Source: Planctomycetota bacterium
GTDB taxonomy: Bacteria; Planctomycetota; Phycisphaerae; Phycisphaerales; UBA5793
Direction: 5' to 3'
NCBI GenBank assembly: GCA_963205185.1
Contig: CAUJHZ010000037.1
Location: forward strand, 52,341-116,340
Length of the DNA stretch: 64,000 bases
Shown in pieces: positions 29,548 to 38,708 of the stretch. Position 1 is the stretch's first letter, and every line of letters begins with the position of its first letter. Under the pieces are notes generated by a model. The model saw only the letters and a list, made by a program, of their open reading frames with translations. It searched no databases and was not told where the DNA came from. The translations under genes were made by a program, and so were the position numbers.

Positions 29548-30773
29548 GTCGCCGTCGCTTCTTGGTACAGGGATCGGAGGCGCAGCTCCATGGCGCCGGT
29601 GAGTTCGATCTGACGCCGCGCCATGACGGTGCGCGCCACTTCGATGAACTTGTCGATGCGGTACGATCGCTCGGCGTCGTCGGTCAGCCAGGTGAACGGC
29701 GCAACGCACGCCGGCGGCGGCGCGGTCGAGGCGAGCATGGCGCCCGTGCCGATGACGCTGCCGGTCATGAGGCGCGTTCCGATGGCGGTCTTGGCGTGAT
29801 CGCCGATGATCGAGCCGAGGAACTGCATCCCGCTGCGCCGATTCGAGCCGCCCACGCGCTGGCGGACGACCACTTCGCCGTAGGTGTTGAGCAGGTTGCT
29901 GTTGGTGGTGCCCGCGCCGAGGTTGACCCACTGTCCCAGCCACGAGTCGCCGAGGTGCCCGTCGTGGGCCTTGTTGGAGTAGCCCTGGAAGATCGTCGCG
30001 CCGATCTCCCCGCTGACCTTGCACCACGGGCCGATCGACGTGTTGGCCTTGATGATGGCGAGATCGAGCACCTGGCTGTGCTCGCCGATGTACGCCGGGC
30101 CGATGATCGTCGCGCCGGGACGCACGAGCGCGAACGCATCGAGCACAATCGGGCCATGCTCGACGTCCAGGATGGCGCCGGGCATGATGCGCGCCGTCGG
30201 CTCGATGAGCAGCGGACCATCGCCGATGCGAATCACGCGATCGGGCGGCTCTTCAACCGGCCGAATCGGGCTGCCCAGCAGATCGGTGTGCAGCACGCGG
30301 GGCAGCGCGGCGATCACCTCCCACGGCCGGCGCAGCAGGAATCGACTGTCGTGCTCGAGCCGCTCGACGCTCTGGGGCAGCTTCCCCGTCTCGAACAGCG
30401 ACGCCGCGTCCGCCCGAGTCAGCTCCGCCGCCACGACGTGGCCGCTCTCGCGCTCGACGAGCGCTTGCCCCAGTCGCAGTTCGAAGCGCACGGCCGGAAA
30501 CACCCAGCGTCCATTCACGCAGAAGAATGAGTCGTCAGGCGGCAGAACATTGACGGCCACGCCCGTCTCGACTGCCGTCACGGCCTCCAGTTCATCGGGC
30601 GCCCACACCGCCGCGAGTCCCGGCTCCCACTGGCCCACCAGGCGCTCGCGGGTCGTGAGCATGCCAGTGCGCACCTCGAAACAGGCGCGCAGGTCGGTCA
30701 TCGGGGTGAGGTCGACCGCATCGGGGCCGCAGCCCGGCCAGGCGCGATCGTCGAAGATGATCATTCGGCTCAT
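29544..30773 (-). CDS. GlmU-like sugar-1-phosphate nucleotidyltransferase/acetyltransferase
   Basis: This is a 409-residue two-part protein. The N-terminal half (MIIFDDRAWPGCGPDAVDLTPMTDLRACFEVRTGMLT) resembles the alternative GlmU family, in which the nucleotidyltransferase part is divergent. The C-terminal half is a left-handed beta helix with hexapeptide repeats (VEPTARIMPGAILDVEHGPIVLD, IGPAYIGEHSQVLDLAIIKANTSIGPWCKV, NLGAGTTNSNLLNTYG). Such proteins are proposed to make UDP-GlcNAc or related sugars for the envelope. Its location after mreBCD fits cell-wall synthesis. The usual GlmU LAAGxGTRM motif is not seen, so the nucleotidyltransferase activity is less certain than the beta helix. 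Confidence 0.8.
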   Translation of the reverse strand: MSRMIIFDDRAWPGCGPDAVDLTPMTDLRACFEVRTGMLTTRERLVGQWEPGLAAVWAPDELEAVTAVETGVAVNVLPPDDSFFCVNGRWVFPAVRFELRLGQALVERESGHVVAAELTRADAASLFETGKLPQSVERLEHDSRFLLRRPWEVIAALPRVLHTDLLGSPIRPVEEPPDRVIRIGDGPLLIEPTARIMPGAILDVEHGPIVLDAFALVRPGATIIGPAYIGEHSQVLDLAIIKANTSIGPWCKVSGEIGATIFQGYSNKAHDGHLGDSWLGQWVNLGAGTTNSNLLNTYGEVVVRQRVGGSNRRSGMQFLGSIIGDHAKTAIGTRLMTGSVIGTGAMLASTAPPPACVAPFTWLTDDAERSYRIDKFIEVARTVMARRQIELTGAMELRLRSLYQEATAT

Positions 30774-30833
30774 GGCATGAGCATCGCGGCCTGCGCGCCA
30801 ATGGCAACCGGCAGGCAGTGATTTGGCGGTGAA

Positions 30834-31412
30834 TCAGCGCGGCAGGCCCAGGCGCGGGTGAGACTGGAAACCGAACAGGCCCGACAGGCGATTGAGGATC
30901 CAGCCTGCCGGAACCGCGATGACCGCCGAGTAACAGACCGTCAGGAACGCGTGGACGAGTTCATCCGATGCGACCCAGAGGATCACATGCTCGCTGTCCA
31001 GTCCGGCGTAGATGATCCGCCGCATCGTCAGCAGAAATACCGCCGGTACGAAGGCGCATGCGCCCGCCAGGAACGTCAGCAGCCCCGTGTGCAGCGGGTG
31101 TTTGCGGTAGACCAGGCCGCGCAACTGGATCGTCAGCGCCGCGCCGAGCAGGAAGCCCAGCGCGTAGGGCCCGGCGACGGTTACGGCGCGGCCGTCCACC
31201 GTCGGGTACTGCGCCAGCAGATCGGCCAGCAGGCCCAGGATCAGCGCCGCCCAGCGCACCGCGTGCGTCGGCCCCATCATGGCGATCCACACCATGAGGA
31301 TGAGCGCAAAGCTCGGGGCCACCGCGCCGTCGCCCATGCGCAGCAGCGGCTGCAGCCCGGTATCGAGCGCGAGGAAGATGTAGGCGAAGAAGGCGAAGAC
31401 CGTCCAGCGCAT
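30834..31412 (-). CDS. mreD: Rod shape-determining protein MreD
   Basis: This is a 192-residue polytopic membrane protein with five to six hydrophobic segments (for example VFAFFAYIFLALDTG, FALILMVWIAMMG, WAALILGLLADLLA, YALGFLLGAALT). The GLLADLLA motif is typical of MreD. Sequence similarity in this family is weak, so the call rests on topology and on position directly after mreC, whose stop shares one base with this start (TGATG). MreD is part of the elongasome that guides lateral wall synthesis. Confidence 0.85.
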   Translation of the reverse strand: MRWTVFAFFAYIFLALDTGLQPLLRMGDGAVAPSFALILMVWIAMMGPTHAVRWAALILGLLADLLAQYPTVDGRAVTVAGPYALGFLLGAALTIQLRGLVYRKHPLHTGLLTFLAGACAFVPAVFLLTMRRIIYAGLDSEHVILWVASDELVHAFLTVCYSAVIAVPAGWILNRLSGLFGFQSHPRLGLPR

Positions 31413-32266
31413 CAGTTCTCGCCTCCATCCGAGGCGCTGCCGCGCGGGATCTTGAGATCGACCACTGCGATGTCATCGAGGTTGACCTCGGTCCGGACGG
31501 TGATGGTCACGAACAGCGGGGCCTGGTCCTTTGGCGCCACCTTCTCGATGATCCCGATGATCGGTCCGGTGTTGAGTTGCCGCAGGTCCGGATCGCGATA
31601 GACGACGCGCTGGCCCACGCTCACGGGCGACTGCTCGTCCTGCCCGACTTTGCCGATGTCGGCAACAAAAGCGCCGTCGCCCGTGGGTTCAAGTGTGCAC
31701 GGGACGGCATGTTCGATGCCGTCTCCGGCAATGACCAGCGCTGGAATGCTGCCAAACGCCCTGGAGGTGATGGGCGTGATGGTGGACGAGCGCGGGCTGA
31801 GCGCCGAGACTCGGCCGACGAGTTGATAGCCTTCGTACAGCGCCAGCGAACCGACGCGCACGCCTGCAGAACTGCCCAGCCCGACCTTGAAGAGGTCCGA
31901 CTTGCCCAGCGACTCGGCGACGCGCGAGGCGGTCACGTACCGAAACGAAGGATCGACGGACTGCAAACCCTGCAGACGCTCGAGTTGCGCCTTGACCTGA
32001 GCCAGGCGCGACTCGAGTTGATAGATGCGGGCCTCCTGCTCCTTGTTCTTTGCTTCGAGCGCGACGATCTCAGGCGCGCGCTCATCGAGGCGATTGGGCA
32101 CGGCGCGGATCATCATGCTCAGTTTGCTCAGCGGTGCGCTCACGGGGATGGTGAGTTCGCCGAGCCGGCCGCCAAGCCAGTTCGTGAACGCCGGCGGCAG
32201 AAAGCACGCAATCAGCATGACCGCGACGGCTGTGTAGAAGGAGCGGTTTGGCGCAGAGTGATTCAT
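31412..32266 (-). CDS. mreC: Rod shape-determining protein MreC
   Basis: This 284-residue protein has one N-terminal membrane segment (FYTAVAVMLIACFLPPAF), a coiled coil (IVALEAKNKEQEARIYQLESRLAQVKAQLERLQ, about 66-98), and the MreC beta-barrel core (VTASRVAESLGKSDLFKVGLGSSAGVRVGSLALYEGYQLVGRV). It is a periplasmic scaffold linking MreB filaments to wall synthases. The ATG at 32266 (MNHSAPNRS) is preferred over an upstream in-frame codon because the membrane segment begins close to it. It follows mreB by 75 bases and is coupled to mreD. Confidence 0.93.
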   Translation of the reverse strand: MNHSAPNRSFYTAVAVMLIACFLPPAFTNWLGGRLGELTIPVSAPLSKLSMMIRAVPNRLDERAPEIVALEAKNKEQEARIYQLESRLAQVKAQLERLQGLQSVDPSFRYVTASRVAESLGKSDLFKVGLGSSAGVRVGSLALYEGYQLVGRVSALSPRSSTITPITSRAFGSIPALVIAGDGIEHAVPCTLEPTGDGAFVADIGKVGQDEQSPVSVGQRVVYRDPDLRQLNTGPIIGIIEKVAPKDQAPLFVTITVRTEVNLDDIAVVDLKIPRGSASDGGEN

Positions 32267-32341
32267 CGCTGGGCCATCGTCACCGTTCACAGTCGGTGCG
32301 CGGGTTTCGTAACGTCGCGGCAAGCGCCCCGGCCGGGCCGA

Positions 32342-33409
32342 TCATCCCTCGTCGAGGTTGGACTCCATCGTGCCCTTCCACTCTTCGAGGTTCTCGAGGT
32401 AGATGCTCGTGCCTTTGGCCACGCAGGTGAGCGGATCGTCAGCGACGCGCACATCCAGCCCCGTCGCGTTGGCGATCACCACGTCGAGCCCACGCAGCAG
32501 CGCGCCGCCGCCCGCGAGGCAGATGCCATTCTCGACAAGGTCAGCCGCGAGTTCAGGCTCGGCGCGTTCGAGCGTGCGCGTCACCGCCTCGATGATGGCG
32601 CTGATGGGTTCCTGCAGGGCTTCGCGGATCTCTTCGCTGGTCACCACGGTCTTGCGCGGCAGGCCGGCGATCATGTCCCGGCCGCGCACTTCCATCGTCA
32701 TTTCCTCGCCGACGGGAGCCGCGGTGCCGATTTCGATCTTGATGCGCTCGGCGCTCTGCTCGCCGATCATCAGGTTGTACGTCTTCTTCATGTGGTTGAT
32801 GATCGCTTCGTCGAGATCATCGCCCGCGACACGGACCGACTCGCACACCGCAATGTCGGCCAGCGACATGATCGCCACTTCCGTCGTGCCGCCGCCGATG
32901 TCCACGATCATGCTCGCGGTGGGCTCGACGATGGGCAGCCCGGCGCCGATGCCGGCCGCCATGGGCTCTTCCACGAGATACACCCGGCGGGCTCCAGCGC
33001 GGATGGCCGAGTTGAGCACCGCCTGCTTTTCGACGGCGGTGATGCCCGACGGGATCGCAATGACCACGCGCGGGCCGAGGATGTAGCGGGCCTTGCCGTT
33101 CACCTTGCGGATGAAGTAGGACAGCATGGCCTCGGTGATTTCAAAATCGCTGATGACGCCGTCCTTGAGCGGGCGGATGGCGGTGATGGAGCCGGGCGTC
33201 TTGCCGAGCATCTCTTTGGCCATCCAGCCGACCGCGTTGCCGTTCTGAAGGACGCGGTTGGTGCCGCGCTTGACGGCGACGACGGAGGGTTCGTTGAGCA
33301 CGATGCCCTCGCCCCGGACGCAGACGAGCGTATTGCACGTCCCCAGGTCGATGCCCATGTCAACGCTGAACCAGCCAAGGAGTTTGTCAAATGCCACGCG
33401 CAGCCACAC
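32342..33409 (-). CDS. mreB: Rod shape-determining protein MreB
   Basis: This is a 355-residue actin-like ATPase that forms membrane-associated filaments and directs cell-wall elongation. Phosphate-1 is MGIDLGTCNTLVCV, the connecting and phosphate-2 motifs are VVIAIPSGITAVEKQAVLNSA and VDIGGGTTEVAIMSLADI, and the adenosine motif is LAGGGALLRGLD. The N-terminal WLRVAFDKLLGWFSVD gives an amphipathic helix. The start is a GTG at 33409 with AAGG directly before it. It heads mreBCD-glmU-like-polA, and a TATAAT lies about 105 bases upstream. Rod-type genes do not prove a rod shape in planctomycetes. Confidence 0.96.
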   Translation of the reverse strand: MWLRVAFDKLLGWFSVDMGIDLGTCNTLVCVRGEGIVLNEPSVVAVKRGTNRVLQNGNAVGWMAKEMLGKTPGSITAIRPLKDGVISDFEITEAMLSYFIRKVNGKARYILGPRVVIAIPSGITAVEKQAVLNSAIRAGARRVYLVEEPMAAGIGAGLPIVEPTASMIVDIGGGTTEVAIMSLADIAVCESVRVAGDDLDEAIINHMKKTYNLMIGEQSAERIKIEIGTAAPVGEEMTMEVRGRDMIAGLPRKTVVTSEEIREALQEPISAIIEAVTRTLERAEPELAADLVENGICLAGGGALLRGLDVVIANATGLDVRVADDPLTCVAKGTSIYLENLEEWKGTMESNLDEG

Positions 33410-33514
33410 CCTTCAAGCGGTCGATGGACGCTGCAGAGCAACCGCGGGCGGCGCACACCGACCCCGGAGCACCCTCTGACAAGCATTTCGGCATCGATTC
33501 GCCCAAGCCTTGAC

Positions 33515-33543
33515 ATTATAGGCCATTGGCCGACTGCTATCGA
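33515..33543 (-). promoter_or_regulatory. Probable promoter of the mreB operon
   Basis: Reading on the minus strand, a perfect TATAAT at 33520-33515 is preceded by a weak -35 region (TCGATA at 17-base spacing or TTCGAT at 18). It would give a leader of about 100 bases. Confidence 0.45.
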
Positions 33544-33654
33544 AATCTCCGATGGCCCATACAATAATGATGACACCGCGCAAGTTGCGCTGCTCTCGCC
33601 CTTCCCGGGCCCGCACGAACGTGAAACGGCGACGATGGACCGGAGTGCCGTTCA

Positions 33655-34620
33655 ATGACCAAGCCCGCCATGACGACTGACGCGAGCCCCGCGCCCGCGG
33701 TTCGCTCGACGGGCGAACTCGCAGAGGCGCCGGCCGAAGTGGCCGATACGAGGGGCAGCGGCGCCGGCGTCGAGCGAGCCGCCAAGGAGAGCCCCCGGAT
33801 GTGGCCCGACGAGGCCGACCCGCGCCGAAAGAAAGTCCCCGAAGGTCTCTGGATGCGCTGCGTCGCCTGCAGCCAGATGATCTACCGCAAGCAGATGGAG
33901 GCCAACCTCCACGTCTGCCCACAGTGCCAGCACCACTACCGCATCGGCGCCGCCCAGCGCGTCGAGCAGTTGTGCGACCCGAGCACCTTTGAGCCGATGG
34001 ATGAGCACCTCACCAGCCGCGACCCGCTGCACTTCACCGATCTCAAGCCCTACCCCGAGCGTCTCAAAGCCGAGCAGGAGCGCACCGGCCGCGCCGAGGC
34101 GGCGCTGACGGGCTCGGGCTATATCCACGGCCGCCGCGTCGTGCTCGCTGTGCTCGATCTCACTTTCATGATGGGCTCGATGGGCAGCGTGGTCGGCGAG
34201 AAGGTGACCCGCGCTATCGAGCGCGCCACCGAGCAGGACTGGCCGCTGATCATCGTCAGTTCATCCGGCGGCGCCCGCATGCAGGAATCGACCCTCTCGC
34301 TCATGCAGATGGCCAAGACTTCAGCGGCCCTGGCCCAGTTCGACGACGCCGGCGGGCTCTACATCAGCGTCCTGACCGACCCGACGACCGGCGGCGTGAC
34401 GGCGTCGTTCGCCATGCTCGGCGACGTGATTCTGGCCGAGCCCGGCGCGCTGATCGGTTTCGCCGGGCCGCGCGTCATTCAGCAGACGATCCGCCAGGAC
34501 CTGCCTGACGGATTTCAGCGCGCCGAGTTTCTCAAGAAGACGGGCTTTGTCGATCGCGTCGTGCCGCGCGGCGAACTCCGCCGCGAAATCAGCCGCCTCA
34601 TCGACTACGGCGGCAAGTGA
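33655..34620 (+). CDS. accD: Acetyl-CoA carboxylase carboxyltransferase subunit beta
   Basis: This 321-residue subunit moves the carboxyl group from biotin to acetyl-CoA, making malonyl-CoA for fatty-acid synthesis. An N-terminal zinc ribbon has Cys69, Cys72, Cys88 and Cys91 (CVAC...CPQC). A crotonase-like core follows with MMGSMGSVVGEKVTRAIERA, SSSGGARMQE, TDPTTGGVTASFAMLGD and IGFAGPRVI. The first 50 residues are a low-complexity Ala/Pro/Glu tail not found in most AccD, so translation could start later, at MWPDE. accA is not in the window. Confidence 0.95.
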   Translation: MTKPAMTTDASPAPAVRSTGELAEAPAEVADTRGSGAGVERAAKESPRMWPDEADPRRKKVPEGLWMRCVACSQMIYRKQMEANLHVCPQCQHHYRIGAAQRVEQLCDPSTFEPMDEHLTSRDPLHFTDLKPYPERLKAEQERTGRAEAALTGSGYIHGRRVVLAVLDLTFMMGSMGSVVGEKVTRAIERATEQDWPLIIVSSSGGARMQESTLSLMQMAKTSAALAQFDDAGGLYISVLTDPTTGGVTASFAMLGDVILAEPGALIGFAGPRVIQQTIRQDLPDGFQRAEFLKKTGFVDRVVPRGELRREISRLIDYGGK

Positions 34621-34684
34621 CTGCCGCGCACACGGCGTCGGTGCCCGCTGAAATCACGGCGCGGTGCGGCCATAATCCTCTTCC

Positions 34685-36484
34685 TTGAACAGACAAGCCC
34701 GATCCACATCCTGGCCCGGAGCGTTGCTCGCCGGCCTGCTGCACGCGGCCGCGTTCGCGCTGGCGTTTCCGCCCTACGACCTGTGGCCGCTCGCATACAT
34801 CGCGCTCATTCCCATCGTGCTGCTGGCGCTGCGCACTTCGAGCCGGCCCAAGGCCGTCCTCAGCGTGTGGCTCACATCCACGCTCTCGTGGCTGTGGGTG
34901 CAGCGCTGGCTCATCGAAGTCACGGGGCCGGGCTACGTGGTACTGTGCATCGCCCAGGGCGCCTTTCCGGCTCTGTTTGTATGGATGCTCGCGACACTGC
35001 GGCCGCGAGGCGGGCGGCCGGTGGTCCCTGGCCTGACCAACGTCCTGCTCGTGCCGCTGCTCTGGGTCGCCGCGGAGATGCTGCGCGGCTCGCCGATCTT
35101 TCTCACCGGCTACCCGTGGTTTTTTCTCGCCCACCCGCTCATCGCCCAGCCCGTGCTCTGCCAGGGCGCCGACCTGCTGGGCACGTACTTCGTCAGTTTC
35201 ACCGCGGCGATGTTCGCCGGCCTGCTGGCCGATGTCCTCACGCTGCCGCTGTTTCGCAACGGTCGCCTCACGCTGACGGTGCGCGTTTCGATGGCGCTCT
35301 TCGTCACAGCGCAGGCTTTTGTCCTCGGCTATGGAATGTACCGGCTGCGCCAGACGGATCGGATCGAGCGCGAAGCGTCGGCCGTCACCGTCGCCGCGGT
35401 GCAGACAAACCTTCCCCAGAACAACAAGCAGACGTGGACCCTCGAGCAGCAATTCGAAGACTTCGCGCACTTCATCGAACTCACGCACCTGGTCGCCGAT
35501 CCGGGAACCGGCCGGGCCCAGGCCGATCTCGTCGTCTGGCCGGAGACGATGGTGCCGGGGCTGGCGCTCAATGTTGAAGCGATGCGCGAGACACGGCGCT
35601 TCGAGCAGCAGATCGGGCGGCCCCTGCGCGGCGTCACCTTCTTTCACGATGCGCTGGTCGAACTCGCTCGCTCGCTGGGCGCGCCGCTGCTCGTGGGCGC
35701 CTCGGCGGTTGACAATCTTCAATACTCCACTGAAACGAAAACCGATGCGCAGGGAAACGAGACGATCACGCCGGACTGGAAGTGGGACGCCCGCTACAAC
35801 TCCGCGCTCGTCTTCGACGCGCAGGGTCGGCTTTCCGATATCCGTTACGACAAGATCCACCGCACGCCGTTTGGCGAAGTGATTCCCATCGCCCACCGCT
35901 GGCCGGCGGCGCAGCAGTGGCTGCTCAACCTCGGCGCTCACGGGATGAAGTTCGATCTCGCGGCCGGCCACGACTTCACGCGACTCGAAGTGCCCGTCGA
36001 TGCCGACGCGCGCGAGCGCCTGCTCGTCGGCACGCCGATCTGCTTTGAATCCACCATGCCGTATGTCTGCCGCCTGCTCGCCCGTCCGAGCGGCAAGGCG
36101 CCGGCGGACGTGCTCGTGAATCTCACCAACGACGGCTGGTTCGGCTCGATCTACGGCGGGCGCGAGCAGCATCTGCAGATCGGCCGGTTCCGCTGCATCG
36201 AGAATCGTGTGCCAATGGTCCGCGCCGCCAACACCGGCGTGAGCGCGGCCATTGACTCGGCCGGGCGGATCATCCAGATGGGGCCCAACATCCCCGGCAG
36301 TCGGCCGACGTGGAACGCCGAGGGCGTTATGATGGCCACTGTTCGATTGGACTACCGCCGGCCGCTTTACGGGCGCCTCGGCGATGCGTTCGGGTGGTTC
36401 TGCCTGGCGGCCAGCGCGGCGCTTGTCGTGTGGGCCATTTTCGCCGGGCGGCGGCGCGAGGCAAAAGGAGATCAAACGTCGTGA
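34685..36484 (+). CDS. lnt: Apolipoprotein N-acyltransferase
   Basis: This 599-residue inner-membrane enzyme adds the third acyl chain to lipoproteins. Six or more membrane segments (residues 12-215) precede a periplasmic nitrilase domain (about 232-560), and a last segment anchors the C-terminus (WFCLAASAALVVWAIF). The catalytic triad is present: Glu287 in VVWPETMVP, Lys390 in YDKIHRTPFGE and Cys453 in GTPICFEST. The start is probably the TTG at 34685, since no in-frame ATG lies before the first membrane segments. A CATAAT eight bases earlier may be a promoter -10. Its stop overlaps the next gene (GTGA), which encodes a lipoprotein. Confidence 0.93.
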   Translation: MNRQARSTSWPGALLAGLLHAAAFALAFPPYDLWPLAYIALIPIVLLALRTSSRPKAVLSVWLTSTLSWLWVQRWLIEVTGPGYVVLCIAQGAFPALFVWMLATLRPRGGRPVVPGLTNVLLVPLLWVAAEMLRGSPIFLTGYPWFFLAHPLIAQPVLCQGADLLGTYFVSFTAAMFAGLLADVLTLPLFRNGRLTLTVRVSMALFVTAQAFVLGYGMYRLRQTDRIEREASAVTVAAVQTNLPQNNKQTWTLEQQFEDFAHFIELTHLVADPGTGRAQADLVVWPETMVPGLALNVEAMRETRRFEQQIGRPLRGVTFFHDALVELARSLGAPLLVGASAVDNLQYSTETKTDAQGNETITPDWKWDARYNSALVFDAQGRLSDIRYDKIHRTPFGEVIPIAHRWPAAQQWLLNLGAHGMKFDLAAGHDFTRLEVPVDADARERLLVGTPICFESTMPYVCRLLARPSGKAPADVLVNLTNDGWFGSIYGGREQHLQIGRFRCIENRVPMVRAANTGVSAAIDSAGRIIQMGPNIPGSRPTWNAEGVMMATVRLDYRRPLYGRLGDAFGWFCLAASAALVVWAIFAGRRREAKGDQTS

Positions 36485-37611
36485 TCGTGCAGCGCTGGTT
36501 GAGTTCGATCGTCGGCATCGCCGCCGTTGCAGCGTTCGCTCTCAGCGGCTGCGCTCCGACGGCGGGCGTCCCCGTGATCGGCCCTGAGTATCAGTCGCTC
36601 AGCAGCGACATCGCCGGCCAGCGCGAACTGCGCCGCGGCGCAATCAAGTATCTCAACGAGATGCGCAAGGACGAGTACGCGCTGTACCGGGCCAATTCGA
36701 TCGAAGCGCTGCAGGCCGACCCGGAACTGGGCGAAATCGCGGCTCGCGAAGGTGTTGAGGACCCCAACCTGGCCGTACGCTTCGTCTCGGCCATGGCCAT
36801 CGGTCAGCACCAGTACGCTGATGCAGCGCCGCTGGTACACGCTCTGCTCAGCGATGATTCCGCGTCGGTGCGCGCCGCGGCGGCGTTCGCTCTGAAGCGC
36901 AACGGCACGAACGTCAACCTCGGCCTGCTGGCGGAGATGCTCAAAGGCGACGACCCGCGCGCCGCGGGCAACGCCGCGCTCGTGCTGGGCGAACTGGGGG
37001 ATCCGAGTGCGCTGCCGCTGCTGCGCGAGTCGATCGACTTCCACTCGCCGCACACGACGCCCCCGCAGCAGCGCATCGTGCAACTGCAGATCGCCGAAGC
37101 GATGGCCAAACTCGGCGATCCCTACGCCATCCCGCGCATCCGCGCCGAGTTGTATTCGCGCCAGCCCGAGCACGGGGAGATCATGGCCCTCGCGGCGACG
37201 ATGCTCGGCCAACTCGACGCCACCCGAACAATCGGCGACCTGCGCAACATCGTCGCCATGTGGCGCCAGTATCGGCACAGCGCCGAAGTCCGGCTGGCCG
37301 CGCTCGCGTCACTGGCTCAGCTCGGCGAGCCCCAGCCGATCGAACTCGTCCTCGAATATCTCGGTCCGAGTTACCGGGAATCGACCAGTTCATCGGCGGC
37401 CGCCATCCAGACTCAGGCGGCCCACGCGCTGGCCGAATACCCGCCTCAGCAGGCGCTGCCCCAGCTGGCCCGGCTCTTTGATTCCAGCACCCAACCGCTG
37501 GTCCGGCTGCAGGCGGCGGCGTCGATCCTGAGGCTCACCGAACCCTTGGGGCCCGGCGACGGGCTGACGGAAACCGACGGGGGCCTGTTGACACCGGATG
37601 ACTTGCAGTGA
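36481..37611 (+). CDS. HEAT-repeat lipoprotein
   Basis: This 376-residue protein has a lipoprotein signal peptide (IVGIAAVAAFALSGC; the lipobox Cys is followed by Ala, Pro and Thr). HEAT/PBS-lyase-like alpha-helical repeats of about 30 residues follow through the rest (AVRFVSAMAIGQHQYADAAPLVHALLSDD, SVRAAAAFALKRNG, AAGNAALVLGELGDPSALPLL, RLAALASLAQLGEPQP). Such repeats usually bind protein partners. The GTG at 36481 has AAGGAG upstream and overlaps lnt by four bases, so the lipoprotein and its acyltransferase are co-translated. The function is unknown. Confidence 0.83.
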   Translation: MIVQRWLSSIVGIAAVAAFALSGCAPTAGVPVIGPEYQSLSSDIAGQRELRRGAIKYLNEMRKDEYALYRANSIEALQADPELGEIAAREGVEDPNLAVRFVSAMAIGQHQYADAAPLVHALLSDDSASVRAAAAFALKRNGTNVNLGLLAEMLKGDDPRAAGNAALVLGELGDPSALPLLRESIDFHSPHTTPPQQRIVQLQIAEAMAKLGDPYAIPRIRAELYSRQPEHGEIMALAATMLGQLDATRTIGDLRNIVAMWRQYRHSAEVRLAALASLAQLGEPQPIELVLEYLGPSYRESTSSSAAAIQTQAAHALAEYPPQQALPQLARLFDSSTQPLVRLQAAASILRLTEPLGPGDGLTETDGGLLTPDDLQ

Positions 37612-37812
37612 TGATTAGAGTTACCGACTCCGGCCGGATGAAATCGACGGCCCGGACGGTTTCGATAGAGACGGCTGCCGGGGCACTGCTCCTGAGAGGA
37701 CGCACTTCGGCAGAAGACAGGTTCGACGGATACGCTTCCCACCGGCACGCAGCCACGACACCCGTGCCGGGATGATGCGTCCAAACACCAGCGTTGCGTG
37801 GAGGATCGATCG

Positions 37813-38667
37813 TTGCACACGCTCACCAAGGTTTTCATCGTGCTCTGGGCCCTGCTTTCGGTGTTCATCATGGCCCTCGCTGTGCCGCTGGTCATGAACA
37901 ACGACACCTGGAAGGCCCGCTACCAGGCGGAGAACGCCTTGCGGCTCGCCGCCGACAACAGCGCCAAACTCGCCAGCCAGCAACTCGATCTCGTCAACAT
38001 CGCCAAGGCTCAATCCGAGTCGGCGCTCAACAAGATCATCGCCGGACTCCGCGAAGACCTCGCCTCCCAGACCACGCGGATGGCCGATCTGCGGTCGCAA
38101 CTGGCCACCGCTCGACAGGAAAAGGACGCGATTCAGGCGCAGATCAACCGGCTCGCCGCCGCGGCCGAGACCAACGCCGACATCATCGAGACGCAGGGCG
38201 AAGAGATCACCCGCCGCCGCGATGAATCGCTGCAACTCATGGCCCGCTCGACCGAACTCGAAGACCAGCTTCGCGACACCCTCAGCCGCCTCGACGTCGC
38301 TCTCGACGCCCAGCGCACGCTGCAGGAGCAGATCCAGGAACTCGCCGAGCGGCTCCAGTCCGGCGGCGGCGCTGAAACCGCTTCGACCTCCGAGGAAGTC
38401 ACGCCGATTCCCTCTCCGCTGGTCAGCGGCCGCGTCATGAGCGTCCAGACCGGCGCCGACGGCAATCGCTACGTCGAGGTCAACCTCGGCTCGCGTGACG
38501 GCGTCTCGGAAAATATGAAGTTCCTCATCGCGCGAGGCGGCAAGTTCCTCGGCAACCTGATCATCACCAAGGTCGAACTGAACCGGGCCGTCGGCTTCGT
38601 TCAGCTTGAGCAGGACAAGGTCATGATCAACGATGAAGTTCGCGGCGGGCTCCGGGCCGGCCTCTGA
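37813..38667 (+). CDS. Membrane-anchored coiled-coil protein with MreC-like C-terminal domain
   Basis: This protein of about 284 residues has a start-proximal membrane segment (VFIVLWALLSVFIMALAVPLVM), a long coiled coil of roughly residues 35-190 (AQSESALNKIIAGLREDLASQ and QINRLAAAAETNADIIETQG), a Ser/Thr/Glu linker, and a small beta domain (VSGRVMSVQTGADGNRYVEVNLGSRDGVSENMKF). That last part recalls MreC or FlgT beta modules. A TTG at 37813 with GGAGG thirteen bases before is the likely start; a GTG at 37798 is the other option. Its place near envelope genes suggests an envelope scaffold. Not recognised at family level. Confidence 0.75.
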   Translation: MHTLTKVFIVLWALLSVFIMALAVPLVMNNDTWKARYQAENALRLAADNSAKLASQQLDLVNIAKAQSESALNKIIAGLREDLASQTTRMADLRSQLATARQEKDAIQAQINRLAAAAETNADIIETQGEEITRRRDESLQLMARSTELEDQLRDTLSRLDVALDAQRTLQEQIQELAERLQSGGGAETASTSEEVTPIPSPLVSGRVMSVQTGADGNRYVEVNLGSRDGVSENMKFLIARGGKFLGNLIITKVELNRAVGFVQLEQDKVMINDEVRGGLRAGL

Positions 38668-38708
38668 TCGATCGCTGACCCAACCGGACCCGATTCTGGA
38701 GATCCACC

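Noticed and set aside
29548..30027. 160-residue N-terminal extension of polA
   Set aside because: It overlaps the GlmU-like gene in another frame, is Arg/Gln-rich without homology, and PolA begins normally at MSAAPGGPGKTLYIID.
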